Source: Styela clava (lineage: Eukaryota > Chordata > Ascidiacea > Stolidobranchia > Styelidae). Taken from it: a stretch of DNA of 64,000 nucleotides. A model generated the notes under the pieces. The model worked only from the letters and a program-made list of their open reading frames with translations, did not search any database and was not told the origin of the DNA. Below are positions 10,513-24,541 of this stretch, piece after piece. Each line of letters starts with the position of its first letter. Position 1 is the stretch's first letter. The position numbers and the translations under genes are program-made. The stretch is taken from the NCBI RefSeq assembly GCF_964204865.1, contig NC_135255.1:17699135-17763134 (forward strand). Direction: 5' to 3'.

Positions 10513-11489
10513 TTTCCTATTCGGAAAGTTACGATTTATATAATGTTTGTCATGTTTCTCCTACTACTTTGTAAGGCAAAGCGAGTACTCACCCTCGTTC
10601 CGTGTCTTTTGGAATGGGCGCGGAGCGTCAGGCACGAAGACAGCTGCAAATCTTCCATACTGCTTCCACCGGAGTAACTTCGGAACGCACAACAATTTCA
10701 CGAATTCTTTAAATGGAAGTTAGATGGGCATTGTGATGTCACAGAGCAGAGACTGCAATTAAAATGTATTTGGTTACAGGCGAAGAGAATCTGGAATTTC
10801 TTTAACCGGTTAACTGCAGCGTGACGTTTGACGTAATATTTATTGTTTTAGCTTATTACGTCGCAATGGTTACAAATTAATTTCGAGTGATTTATCCTGG
10901 TATCTCTCAAAATTATTGACGAATCTAGATCGTTTTGTGATCCCTTGCTGCAAGAGATATGCAGCGTGCTTTGGACATATGGAAGTATTTTCGTGAAACA
11001 GTTTCCGTTATTCAATGTCACTTATGTGACAAATTTACAGTGCCCAGTGTGCAAATTCTTCTTTGAGATATCATACGGAAAAACAGCATCAACTGCGCCA
11101 CATGGAATAGACAATTTACGCTTTTACCGAAAACTGATTATGAATTTATCATTGTCCAATTTTCATAATCAGCAATCTTGGTACTTCAATTATTTTTCAC
11201 CTCTATTGGGTCTCTACAAATACAGTTAGTGATATTCTTTTAAATGAAACGCTACAGGAGATAAATTTGCGAAGACGTAATCATTTCTGACAAAATTGTA
11301 CATTATAAAGATGATTTGTACCTGAGATGTCAGTCAACGGTTAAAATAAATCGTAACCTTCAACCATCCAGAATGGGTCCACCATTCCCAGCCCCACTAA
11401 TTAGTATTGTAAGTGGAAACTTAATCACCGTCACCGGAACCGTTTTCATAAATTCCCAATACATTATTGCGTGAAAACACCGACCATTT

Positions 11490-11681
11490 ATCGCTTCTTC
11501 GGCCTATTGGCTAAGATCAAGTGTAGTAACTGTTCTATTCAGATTAATACCTGAATCGTGGGGTACTCCCCCACTCTTGTATTAATTTGATTTTTGCGAC
11601 GACGAGAGCGAGGGTTCGGCTTGCCACTCCGCTCTCACCGGTCGGCTTGGCGTTGCACTACAGCCTTGACTGGCCCGTCAC
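11490..11681 (+). ncRNA. U2 snRNA, copy 10
   Basis: Consensus gene and promoter. Confidence 0.96.
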
Positions 11682-12658
11682 TTTCCTATTCGGAAAGTTA
11701 CGATTTATATAATGTTTGTCATGTTTCTCCTACTACTTTGTAAGGCAAAGCGAGTACTCACCCTCGTTCCGTGTCTTTTGGAATGGGCGCGGAGCGTCAG
11801 GCACGAAGACAGCTGCAAATCTTCCATACTGCTTCCACCGGAGTAACTTCGGAACGCACAACAATTTCACGAATTCTTTAAATGGAAGTTAGATGGGCAT
11901 TGTGATGTCACAGAGCAGAGACTGCAATTAAAATGTATTTGGTTACAGGCGAAGAGAATCTGGAATTTCTTTAACCGGTTAACTGCAGCGTGACGTTTGA
12001 CGTAATATTTATTGTTTTAGCTTATTACGTCGCAATGGTTACAAATTAATTTCGAGTGATTTATCCTGGTATCTCTCAAAATTATTGACGAATCTAGATC
12101 GTTTTGTGATCCCTTGCTGCAAGAGATATGCAGCGTGCTTTGGACATATGGAAGTATTTTCGTGAAACAGTTTCCGTTATTCAATGTCACTTATGTGACA
12201 AATTTACAGTGCCCAGTGTGCAAATTCTTCTTTGAGATATCATACGGAAAAACAGCATCAACTGCGCCACATGGAATAGACAATTTACGCTTTTACCGAA
12301 AACTGATTATGAATTTATCATTGTCCAATTTTCATAATCAGCAATCTTGGTACTTCAATTATTTTTCACCTCTATTGGGTCTCTACAAATACAGTTAGTG
12401 ATATTCTTTTAAATGAAACGCTACAGGAGATAAATTTGCGAAGACGTAATCATTTCTGACAAAATTGTACATTATAAAGATGATTTGTTCCTGAGATGTC
12501 AGTCAACGGTTAAAATAAATCGTAACCTTCAACCATCCAGAATGGGTCCACCATTCCCAGCCCCACTAATTAGTATTGTAAGTGGAAACTTAATCACCGT
12601 CACCGGAACCGTTTTCATAAATTCCCAATACATTATTGCGTGAAAACACCGACCATTT

Positions 12659-12850
12659 ATCGCTTCTTCGGCCTATTGGCTAAGATCAAGTGTAGTAACT
12701 GTTCTATTCAGATTAATACCTGAATCGTGGGGTACTCCCCCACTCTTGTATTAATTTGATTTTTGCGACGACGAGAGCGAGGGTTCGGCTTGCCACTCCG
12801 CTCTCACCGGTCGGCTTGGCGTTGCACTACAGCCTTGACTGGCCCGTCAC
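12659..12850 (+). ncRNA. U2 snRNA, copy 11
   Basis: Consensus gene; promoter has T at -170. Confidence 0.96.
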
Positions 12851-13828
12851 TTTCCTATTCGGAAAGTTACGATTTATATAATGTTTGTCATGTTTCTCCT
12901 ACTACTTTGTAAGGCAAAGCGAGTACTCACCCTCGTTCCGTGTCTTTTGGAATGGGCGCGGAGCGTCAGGCACGAAGACAGCTGCAAATCTTCCATACTG
13001 CTTCCACCGGAGTAACTTCGGAACGCACAACAATTTCACGAATTCTTTAAATGGAAGTTAGATGGGCATTGTGATGTCACAGAGCAGAGACTGCAATTAA
13101 AATGTATTTGGTTACAGGCGAAGAGAATCTGGAATTTCTTTAACCGGTTAACTGCAGCGTGACGTTTGACGTAATATTTATTGTTTTAGCTTATTACGTC
13201 GCAATGGTTACAAATTAATTTCGAGTGATTTATCCTGGTATCTCTCAAAATTATTGACGAATCTAGATCGTTTTGTGATCCCTTGCTGCAAGAGATATGC
13301 AGCGTGCTTTGGACATATGGAAGTATTTTCGTGAAACAGTTTCCGTTATTCAATGTCACTTATGTGACAAATTTACAGTGCCCAGTGTGCAAATTCTTCT
13401 TTGAGATATCATACGGAAAAACAGCATCAACTGCGCCACATGGAATAGACAATTTACGCTTTTACCGAAAACTGATTATGAATTTATCATTGTCCAATTT
13501 TCATAATCAGCAATCTTGGTACTTCAATTATTTTTCACCTCTATTGGGTCTCTACAAATACAGTTAGTGATATTCTTTTAAATGAAACGCTACAGGAGAT
13601 AAATTTGCGAAGACGTAATCATTTCTGACAAAATTGTACATTATAAAGATGATTTGTACCTGAGATGTCAGTCAACGGTTAAAAAAAAATCGTAACCTTC
13701 AACCATCCAGAATGGGTCCACCATTCCCAGCCCCACTAATTAGTATTGTAAGTGGAAACTTAATCACCGTCACCGGAACCGTTTTCATAAATTCCCAATA
13801 CATTATTGCGTGAAAACACCGACCATTT

Positions 13829-14020
13829 ATCGCTTCTTCGGCCTATTGGCTAAGATCAAGTGTAGTAACTGTTCTATTCAGATTAATACCTGAATCGTGG
13901 GGTACTCCCCCACTCTTGTATTAATTTGATTTTTGCGACGACGAGAGCGAGGGTTCGGCTTGCCACTCCGCTCTCACCGGTCGGCTTGGCGTTGCACTAC
14001 AGCCTTGACTGGCCCGTCAC
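13829..14020 (+). ncRNA. U2 snRNA, copy 12
   Basis: Consensus gene. About 140-150 bp upstream, AAAATAAAT has become a run of nine A (13,681-13,689), adding one base, so this unit is 1,170 bp. Confidence 0.95.
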
Positions 14021-14997
14021 TTTCCTATTCGGAAAGTTACGATTTATATAATGTTTGTCATGTTTCTCCTACTACTTTGTAAGGCAAAGCGAGTACTCAC
14101 CCTCGTTCCGTGTCTTTTGGAATGGGCGCGGAGCGTCAGGCACGAAGACAGCTGCAAATCTTCCATACTGCTTCCACCGGAGTAACTTCGGAACGCACAA
14201 CAATTTCACGAATTCTTTAAATGGAAGTTAGATGGGCATTGTGATGTCACAGAGCAGAGACTGCAATTAAAATGTATTTGGTTACAGGCGAAGAGAATCT
14301 GGAATTTCTTTAACCGGTTAACTGCAGCGTGACGTTTGACGTAATATTTATTGTTTTAGCTTATTACGTCGCAATGGTTACAAATTAATTTCGAGTGATT
14401 TATCCTGGTATCTCTCAAAATTATTGACGAATCTAGATCGTTTTGTGATCCCTTGCTGCAAGAGATATGCAGCGTGCTTTGGACATATGGAAGTATTTTC
14501 GTGAAACAGTTTCCGTTATTCAATGTCACTTATGTGACAAATTTACAGTGCCCAGTGTGCAAATTCTTCTTTGAGATATCATACGGAAAAACAGCATCAA
14601 CTGCGCCACATGGAATAGACAATTTACGCTTTTACCGAAAACTGATTATGAATTTATCATTGTCCAATTTTCATAATCAGCAATCTTGGTACTTCAATTA
14701 TTTTTCACCTCTATTGGGTCTCTACAAATACAGTTAGTGATATTCTTTTAAATGAAACGCTACAGGAGATAAATTTGCGAAGACGTAATCATTTCTGACA
14801 AAATTGTACATTATAAAGATGATTTGTACCTGAGATGTCAGTCAACGGTTAAAATAAATCGTAACCTTCAACCATCCAGAATGGGTCCACCATTCCCAGC
14901 CCCACTAATTAGTATTGTAAGTGGAAACTTAATCACCGTCACCGGAACCGTTTTCATAAATTCCCAATACATTATTGCGTGAAAACACCGACCATTT

Positions 14998-15189
14998 ATC
15001 GCTTCTTCGGCCTATTGGCTAAGATCAAGTGTAGTAACTGTTCTATTCAGATTAATACCTGAATCGTGGGGTACTCCCCCACTCTTGTATTAATTTGATT
15101 TTTGCGACGACGAGAGCGAGGGTTCGGCTTGCCACTCCGCTCTCACCGGTCGGCTTGGCGTTGCACTACAGCCTTGACTGGCCCGTCAC
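14998..15189 (+). ncRNA. U2 snRNA, copy 13
   Basis: Consensus gene and promoter. Confidence 0.96.
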
Positions 15190-16166
15190 TTTCCTATTCG
15201 GAAAGTTACGATTTATATAATGTTTGTCATGTTTCTCCTACTACTTTGTAAGGCAAAGCGAGTACTCACCCTCGTTCCGTGTCTTTTGGAATGGGCGCGG
15301 AGCGTCAGGCACGAAGACAGCTGCAAATCTTCCATACTGCTTCCACCGGAGTAACTTCGGAACGCACAACAATTTCACGAATTCTTTAAATGGAAGTTAG
15401 ATGGGCATTGTGATGTCACAGAGCAGAGACTGCAATTAAAATGTATTTGGTTACAGGCGAAGAGAATCTGGAATTTCTTTAACCGGTTAACTGCAGTGTG
15501 ACGTTTGACGTAATATTTATTGTTTTAGCTTATTACGTCGCAATGGTTACAAATTAATTTCGAGTGATTTATCCTGGTATCTCTCAAAATTATTGACGAA
15601 TCTAGATCGTTTTGTGATCCCTTGCTGCAAGAGATATGCAGCGTGCTTTGGACATATGGAAGTATTTTCGTGAAACAGTTTCCGTTATTCAATGTCACTT
15701 ATGTGACAAATTTACAGTGCCCAGTGTGCAAATTCTTCTTTGAGATATCATACGGAAAAACAGCATCAACTGCGCCACATGGAATAGACAATTTACGCTT
15801 TTACCGAAAACTGATTATGAATTTATCATTGTCCAATTTTCATAACCAGCAATCTTGGTACTTCAATTATTTTTCACCTCTATTGGGTCTCTACAAATAC
15901 AGTTAGTGATATTCTTTTAAATGAAACGCTACAGGAGATAAATTTGCGAAGACGTAATCATTTCTGACAAAATTGTACATTATAAAGATGATTTGTACCT
16001 GAGATGTCAGTCAACGGTTAAAATAAATCGTAACCTTCAACCATCCAGAATGGGTCCACCATTCCCAGCCCCACTAATTAGTATTGTAAGTGGAAACTTA
16101 ATCACCGTCACCGGAACCGTTTTCATAAATTCCCAATACATTATTGCGTGAAAACACCGACCATTT

Positions 16167-16358
16167 ATCGCTTCTTCGGCCTATTGGCTAAGATCAAGTG
16201 TAGTAACTGTTCTATTCAGATTAATACCTGAATCGTGGGGTACTCCCCCACTCTTGTATTAATTTGATTTTTGCGACGACGAGAGCGAGGGTTCGGCTTG
16301 CCACTCCGCTCTCACCGGTCGGCTTGGCGTTGCACTACAGCCTTGACTGGCCCGTCAC
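16167..16358 (+). ncRNA. U2 snRNA, copy 14
   Basis: Consensus gene. Its spacer has CTGCAGTGTG (near 15,497) where others read CTGCAGCGTG, shared only with the next unit. Confidence 0.96.
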
Positions 16359-17335
16359 TTTCCTATTCGGAAAGTTACGATTTATATAATGTTTGTCATG
16401 TTTCTCCTACTACTTTGTAAGGCAAAGCGAGTACTCACCCTCGTTCCGTGTCTTTTGGAATGGGCGCGGAGCGTCAGGCACGAAGACAGCTGCAAATCTT
16501 CCATACTGCTTCCACCGGAGTAACTTCGGAACGCACAACAATTTCACGAATTCTTTAAATGGAAGTTAGATGGGCATTGTGATGTCACAGAGCAGAGACT
16601 GCAATTAAAATGTATTTGGTTACAGGCGAAGAGAATCTGGAATTTCTTTAACCGGTTAACTGCAGTGTGACGTTTGACGTAATATTTATTGTTTTAGCTT
16701 ATTACGTCGCAATGGTTACAAATTAATTTCGAGTGATTTATCCTGGTATCTCTCAAAATTATTGACGAATCTAGATCGTTTTGTGATCCCTTGCTGCAAG
16801 AGATATGCAGCGTGCTTTGGACATATGGAAGTATTTTCGTGAAACAGTTTCCGTTATTCAATGTCACTTATGTGACAAATTTACAGTGCCCAGTGTGCAA
16901 ATTCTTCTTTGAGATATCATACGGAAAAACAGCATCAACTGCGCCACATGGAATAGACAATTTACGCTTTTACCGAAAACTGATTATGAATTTATCATTG
17001 TCCAATTTTCATAATCAGCAATCTTGGTACTTCAATTATTTTTCACCTCTATTGGGTCTCTACAAATACAGTTAGTGATATTCTTTTAAATGAAACGCTA
17101 CAGGAGATAAATTTGCGAAGACGTAATCATTTCTGACAAAATTGTACATTATAAAGATGATTTGTTCCTGAGATGTCAGTCAACGGTTAAAATAAATCGT
17201 AACCTTCAACCATCCAGAATGGGTCCACCATTCCCAGCCCCACTAATTAGTATTGTAAGTGGAAACTTAATCACCGTCACCGGAACCGTTTTCATAAATT
17301 CCCAATACAATATTGCGTGAAAACACCGACCATTT

Positions 17336-17527
17336 ATCGCTTCTTCGGCCTATTGGCTAAGATCAAGTGTAGTAACTGTTCTATTCAGATTAATACCTGA
17401 ATCGTGGGGTACTCCCCCACTCTTGTATTAATTTGATTTTTGCGACGACGAGAGCGAGGGTTCGGCTTGCCACTCCGCTCTCACCGGTCGGCTTGGCGTT
17501 GCACTACAGCCTTGACTGGCCCGTCAC
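17336..17527 (+). ncRNA. U2 snRNA, copy 15
   Basis: Consensus gene. The promoter has T at -170 and a private T to A at -26 (17,310), between the PSE-like element and the start. Confidence 0.96.
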
Positions 17528-18504
17528 TTTCCTATTCGGAAAGTTACGATTTATATAATGTTTGTCATGTTTCTCCTACTACTTTGTAAGGCAAAGCGAG
17601 TACTCACCCTCGTTCCGTGTCTTTTGGAATGGGCGCGGAGCGTCAGGCACGAAGACAGCTGCAAATCTTCCATACTGCTTCCACCGGAGTAACTTCGGAA
17701 CGCACAACAATTTCACGAATTCTTTAAATGGAAGTTAGATGGGCATTGTGATGTCACAGAGCAGAGACTGCAATTAAAATGTATTTGGTTACAGGCGAAG
17801 AGAATCTGGAATTTCTTTAACCGGTTAACTGCAGCGTGACGTTTGACGTAATATTTATTGTTTTAGCTTATTACGTCGCAATGGTTACAAATTAATTTCG
17901 AGTGATTTATCCTGGTATCTCTCAAAATTATTGACGAATCTAGATCGTTTTGTGATCCCTTGCTGCAAGAGATATGCAGCGTGCTTTGGACATATGGAAG
18001 TATTTTCGTGAAACAGTTTCCGTTATTCAATGTCACTTATGTGACAAATTTACAGTGCCCAGTGTGCAAATTCTTCTTTGAGATATCATACGGAAAAACA
18101 GCATCAACTGCGCCACATGGAATAGACAATTTACGCTTTTACCGAAAACTGATTATGAATTTATCATTGTCCAAATTTCATAATCAGCAATCTTGGTACT
18201 TCAATTATTTTTCACCTCTATTGGGTCTTTACAAATACAGTTAGTGATATTCTTTTAAATGAAACGCTACAGGAGATAAATTTGCGAAGACGTAATCATT
18301 TCTGACAAAATTGTACATTATAAAGATGATTTGTATCTGAGATGTCAGTCAACGGTTAAAATAAATCGTAACCTTCAACCATCCAGAATGGGTCCACCAT
18401 TCCCAGCCCCACTAATTAGTATTGTAAGTGGAAACTTAATCACCGTCACCGGAACCGTTTTCATAAATTCCCAATACATTATTGCGTGAAAACACCGACC
18501 ATTT

Positions 18505-18696
18505 ATCGCTTCTTCGGCCTATTGGCTAAGATCAAGTGTAGTAACTGTTCTATTCAGATTAATACCTGAATCGTGGGGTACTCCCCCACTCTTGTATTAA
18601 TTTGATTTTTGCGACGACGAGAGCGAGGGTTCGGCTTGCCACTCCGCTCTCACCGGTCGGCTTGGCGTTGCACTACAGCCTTGACTGGCCCGTCAC
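18505..18696 (+). ncRNA. U2 snRNA, copy 16
   Basis: Consensus gene; private C to T at -169 (18,336). Confidence 0.96.
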
Positions 18697-19673
18697 TTTC
18701 CTATTCGGAAAGTTACGATTTATATAATGTTTGTCATGTTTCTCCTACTACTTTGTAAGGCAAAGCGAGTACTCACCCTCGTTCCGTGTCTTTTGGAATG
18801 GGCGCGGAGCGTCAGGCACGAAGACAGCTGCAAATCTTCCATACTGCTTCCACCGGAGAAACTTCGGAACGCACAACAATTTCACGAATTCTTTAAATGG
18901 AAGTTAGATGGGCATTGTGATGTCACAGAGCAGAGACTGCAATTAAAATGTATTTGGTTACAGGCGAAGAGAATCTGGAATTTCTTTAACCGGTTAACTG
19001 CAGCGTGACGTTTGACGTAATATTTATTGTTTTAGCTTATTACGTCGCAATGGTTACAAATTAATTTCGAGTGATTTATCCTGGTATCTCTCAAAATTAT
19101 TGACGAATCTAGATCGTTTTGTGATCCCTTGCTGCAAGAGATATGCAGCGTGCTTTGGACATATGGAAGTATTTTCGTGAAACAGTTTCCGTTATTCAAT
19201 GTCACTTATGTGACAAATTTACAGTGCCCAGTGTGCAAATTCTTCTTTGAGATATCATACGGAAAAACAGCATCAACTGCGCCACATGGAATAGACAATT
19301 TACGCTTTTACCGAAAACTGATTATGAATTTATCATTGTCCAATTTTCATAATCAGCAATCTTGGTACTTCAATTATTTTTCACCTCTATTGGGTCTCTA
19401 CAAATACAGTTAGTGATATTCTTTTAAATGAAACGCTACAGGAGATAAATTTGCGAAGACGTAATCATTTCTGACAAAATTGTACATTATAAAGATGATT
19501 TGTACCTGAGATGTCAGTCAACGGTTAAAATAAATCGTAACCTTCAACCATCCAGAATGGGTCCACCATTCCCAGCCCCACTAATTAGTATTGTAAGTGG
19601 AAACTTAATCACCGTCACCGGAACCGTTTTCATAAATTCCCAATACATTATTGCGTGAAAACACCGACCATTT

Positions 19674-19865
19674 ATCGCTTCTTCGGCCTATTGGCTAAGA
19701 TCAAGTGTAGTAACTGTTCTATTCAGATTAATACCTGAATCGTGGGGTACTCCCCCACTCTTGTATTAATTTGATTTTTGCGACGACGAGAGCGAGGGTT
19801 CGGCTTGCCACTCCGCTCTCACCGGTCGGCTTGGCGTTGCACTACAGCCTTGACTGGCCCGTCAC
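19674..19865 (+). ncRNA. U2 snRNA, copy 17
   Basis: Consensus gene and promoter. A T to A in the spacer (18,859) merely opens a chance reading frame. Confidence 0.96.
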
Positions 19866-20842
19866 TTTCCTATTCGGAAAGTTACGATTTATATAATGTT
19901 TGTCATGTTTCTCCTACTACTTTGTAAGGCAAAGCGAGTACTCACCCTCGTTCCGTGTCTTTTGGAATGGGCGCGGAGCGTCAGGCACGAAGACAGCTGC
20001 AAATCTTCCATACTGCTTCCACCGGAGTAACTTCGGAACGCACAACAATTTCACGAATTTTTTAAATGGAAGTTAGATGGGCATTGTGATGTCACAGAGC
20101 AGAGACTGCAATTGAAATGTATTTGGTTACAGGCGAAGAGAATCTGGAATTTCTTTAACCGGTTAACTGCAGCGTGACGTTTGACGTAATATTTATTGTT
20201 TTAGCTTATTACGTCGCAATGGTTACAAATTAATTTCGAGTGATTTATCCTGGTATCTCTCAAAATTATTGACGAATCTAGATCGTTTTGTGATCCCTTG
20301 CTGCAAGAGATATGCAGCGTGCTTTGGACATATGGAAGTATTTTCGTGAAACAGTTTCCGTTATTCAATGTCACTTATGTGACAAATTTACAGTGCCCAG
20401 TGTGCAAATTCTTCTTTGAGATATCATACGGAAAAACAGCATCAACTGCGCCACATGGAATAGACAATTTACGCTTTTACCGAAAACTGATTATGAATTT
20501 ATCATTGTCCAATTTTCATAATCAGCAATCTTGGTACTTCAATTATTTTTCACCTCTATTGGGTCTCTACAAATACAGTTAGTGATATTCTTTTAAATGA
20601 AACGCTACAGGAGATAAATTTGCGAAGACGTAATCATTTCTGACAAAATTGTACATTATAAAGATGATTTGTTCCTGAGATGTCAGTCAACGGTTAAAAT
20701 AAATCGTAACCTTCAACCATCCAGAATGGGTCCACCATTCCCAGCCCCACTAATTAGTATTGTAAGTGGAAACTTAATCACCGTCACCGGAACCGTTTTC
20801 ATAAATTCCCAATACATTATTGCGTGAAAACACCGACCATTT

Positions 20843-21034
20843 ATCGCTTCTTCGGCCTATTGGCTAAGATCAAGTGTAGTAACTGTTCTATTCAGATTAA
20901 TACCTGAATCGTGGGGTACTCCCCCACTCTTGTAATACTTTGATTTTTGCGACGACGAGAGCGAGGGTTCGGCTTGCCACTCCGCTCTCACCGGTCGGCT
21001 TGGCGTTGCACTACAGCCTTGACTGGCCCGTCAC
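20843..21034 (+). ncRNA. U2 snRNA, copy 18 (variant in the IIa-loop complement)
   Basis: Two changes 3 nt apart, T93 to A (20,935) and A96 to C (20,938), turn GUAUUAAU into GUAAUACU. This breaks the 8-bp complementarity with the stem IIa loop while sparing the Sm site just downstream. The gene is otherwise consensus; the promoter has T at -170. It may be a functionally altered or decaying copy. Confidence 0.93.
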
Positions 21035-22011
21035 TTTCCTATTCGGAAAGTTACGATTTATATAATGTTTGTCATGTTTCTCCTACTACTTTGTAAGGCA
21101 GAGCGAGTACTCACCCTCGTTCCGTGTCTTTTGGAATGGGCGCGGAGCGTCAGGCACGAAGACAGCTGCAAATCTTCCATACTGCTTCCACCGGAGTAAC
21201 TTCGGAACGCACAACAATTTCACGAATTCTTTAAATGGAAGTTAGATGGGCATTGTGATGTCACAGAGCAGAGACTGCAATTAAAATGTATTTGGTTACA
21301 GGCAAAGAGAATCTGGAATTTCTTTAACCGGTTAACTGCAGCGTGACGTTTGACGTAATATTTATTGTTTTAGCTTATTACGTCGCAATGGTTACAAATT
21401 AATTTCGAGTGATTTATCCTGGTATCTCTCAAAATTATTGACGAATCTAGATCGTTTTGTGATCCCTTGCTGCAAGAGATATGCAGCGTGCTTTGGACAT
21501 ATGGAAGTATTTTCGTGAAACAGTTTCCGTTATTCAATGTCACTTATGTGACAAATTTACAGTGCCCAGTGTGCAAATTCTTCTTTGAGATATCATACGG
21601 AAAAACAGCATCAACTGCGCCACATGGAATAGACAATTTACGCTTTTACCGAAAACTGATTATGAATTTATCATTGTCCAAATTTCATAATCAGCAATCT
21701 TGGTACTTCAATTATTTTTCACCTCTATTGGGTCTCTACAAATACAGTTAGTGATATTCTTTTAAATGAAACGCTACAGGAGATAAATTTGCGAAGACGT
21801 AATCATTTCTGACAAAATTGTACATTATAAAGATGATTTGTACCTGAGATGTCAGTCAACGGTTAAAATAAATCGTAACCTTCAACCATCCAGAATGGGT
21901 CCACCATTCCCAGCCCCACTAATTAGTATTGTAAGTGGAAACTTAATCACCGTCACCGGAACCGTTTTCATAAATTCCCAATACATTATTGCGTGAAAAC
22001 ACCGACCATTT

Positions 22012-22203
22012 ATCGCTTCTTCGGCCTATTGGCTAAGATCAAGTGTAGTAACTGTTCTATTCAGATTAATACCTGAGTCGTGGGGTACTCCCCCACTCTT
22101 GTATTAATTTGATTTTTGCGACGACGAGAGCGAGGGTTCGGCTTGCCACTCCGCTCTCACCGGTCGGCTTGGCGTTGCACTACAGCCTTGACTGGCCCGT
22201 CAC
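22012..22203 (+). ncRNA. U2 snRNA, copy 19
   Basis: A66 to G (22,077) changes the base pair of stem IIa next to the flank from U-A to U-G, so the stem is kept. Confidence 0.95.
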
Positions 22204-23180
22204 TTTCCTATTCGGAAAGTTACGATTTATATAATGTTTGTCATGTTTCTCCTACTACTTTGTAAGGCAAAGCGAGTACTCACTCTCGTTCCGTGTCTTT
22301 TGGAATGGGCGCGGAGCGTCAGGCACGAAGACAGCTGCAAATCTTCCATACTGCTTCCACCGGAGTAACTTCGGAACGCACAACAATTTCACGAATTCTT
22401 TAAATGGAAGTTAGATGGGCATTGTGATGTCACAGAGCAGAGACTGCAATTAAAATGTATTTGGTTACAGGCGAAGAGAATCTGGAATTTCTTTAACCGG
22501 TTAACTGCAGCGTGACGTTTGACGTAATATTTATTGTTTTAGCTTATTACGTCGCAATGGTTACGAATTAATTTCGAGTGATTTATCCTGGTATCTCTCA
22601 AAATTATTGACGAATCTAGATCGTTTTGTGATCCCTTGCTGCAAGAGATATGCAGCGTGCTTTGGACATATGGAAGTATTTTCGTGAAACAGTTTCCGTT
22701 ATTCAATGTCACTTATGTGACAAATTTACAGTGCCTAGTGTGCAAATTCTTCTTTGAGATATCATACGGAAAAACAGCATCAACTGCGCCACATGGAATA
22801 GACAATTTACGCTTTTACCGAAAACTGATTATGAATTTATCATTGTCCAATTTTCATAATCAGCAATCTTGGTACTTCAATTATTTTTCACCTCTATTGG
22901 GTCTCTACAAATACAGTTAGTGATATTCTTTTAAATGAAACGCTACAGGAGATAAATTTGCGAAGACGTAATCATTTCTGACAAAATTGTACATTATAAA
23001 GATGATTTGTACCTGAGATGTCAGTCAACGGTTAAAATAAATCGTAACCTTCAACCATCCAGAATGGGTCCACCATTCCCAGCCCCACTAATTAGTATTG
23101 TAAGTGGAAACTTAATCACCGTCACCGGAACCGTTTTCATAAATTCCCAATACATTATTGCGTGAAAACACCGACCATTT

Positions 23181-23372
23181 ATCGCTTCTTCGGCCTATTG
23201 GCTAAGATCAAGTGTAGTAACTGTTCTATTCAGATTAATACCTGAATCGTGGGGTACTCCCCCACTCTTGTATTAATTTGATTTTTGCGACGACGAGAGC
23301 GAGGGTTCGGCTTGCCACTCCGCTCTCACCGGTCGGCTTGGCGTTGCACTACAGCCTTGACTGGCCCGTCAC
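23181..23372 (+). ncRNA. U2 snRNA, copy 20
   Basis: Consensus gene. The spacer has private changes (for example TTACGAATTA near 22,561 and CTCACTCTCG near 22,281, the latter shared with unit 1). Confidence 0.96.
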
Positions 23373-24349
23373 TTTCCTATTCGGAAAGTTACGATTTATA
23401 TAATGTTTGTCATGTTTCTCCTACTACTTTGTAAGGCAAAGCGAGTACTCACCCTCGTTCCGTGTCTTTTGGAATGGGCGCGGAGCGTCAGGCACGAAGA
23501 CAGCTGCAAATCTTCCATACTGCTTCCACCGGAGTAACTTCGGAACGCACAACAATTTCACGAATTCTTTAAATGGAAGTTAGATGGGCATTGTGATGTC
23601 ACAGAGCAGAGACTGCAATTAAAATGTATTTGGTTACAGGCGAAGAGAATCTGGAATTTCTTTAACCGGTTAACTGCAGCGTGACGTTTGACGTAATATT
23701 TATTGTTTTAGCTTATTACGTCGCAATGGTTACAAATTAATTTCGAGTGATTTATCCTGGTATCTCTCAAAATTATTGACGAATTTAGATCGTTTTGTGA
23801 TCCCTTGCTGCAAGAGATATGCAGCGTGCTTTGGACATTTGGAAGTATTTTCGTGAAACAGTTTCCGTTATTCAATGTCACTTATGTGACAAATTTACAG
23901 TGCCCAGTGTGCAAATTCTTCTTTGAGATATCATACGGAAAAACAGCATCAACTGCGCCACATGGAATAGACAATTTACGCTTTTACCGAAAACTGATTA
24001 TGAATTTATCATTGTCCAATTTTCATAATCAGCAATCTTGGTACTTCAATTATTTTTTACCTCTATTGGGTCTCTACAAATACAGTTAGTGATATTCTTT
24101 TAAATGAAACGCTACAGGAGATAAATTTGCGAAGACGTAATCATTTCTGACAAAATTGTACATTATAAAGATGATTTGTTCCTGAGATGTCAGTCAACGG
24201 TTAAAATAAATCGTAACCTTCAACCATCCAGAATGGGTCCACCATTCCCAGCCCCACTAATTAGTATTGTAAGTGGAAACTTAATCACCGTCACCGGAAC
24301 CGTTTTCATAAATTCCCAATACATTATTGCGTGAAAACACCGACCATTT

Positions 24350-24541
24350 ATCGCTTCTTCGGCCTATTGGCTAAGATCAAGTGTAGTAACTGTTCTATTC
24401 AGATTAATACCTGAATCGTGGGGTACTCCCCCCATCTTGTATTAATTTGATTTTTGCGACGACGAGAGCGAGGGTTCGGCTTGCCACTCCGCTCTCACCG
24501 GTCGGCTTGGCGTTGCACTACAGCCTTGACTGGCCCGTCAC
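24350..24541 (+). ncRNA. U2 snRNA, copy 21 (stem IIb variant)
   Basis: A84 to C and C85 to A (24,433-24,434) change CCCCAC to CCCCCA. The original stem IIb loses its two outer pairs, but a one-base slip restores UGGGG/CCCCA with a 6-nt loop. The promoter has T at -170. The same gene variant recurs in copy 41 as part of a duplicated block. Confidence 0.94.

Noticed and set aside
18727-19008. 93-codon frame
   Set aside because: Created by a single T to A change (18,859) that removes a stop in one spacer; other units lack it.
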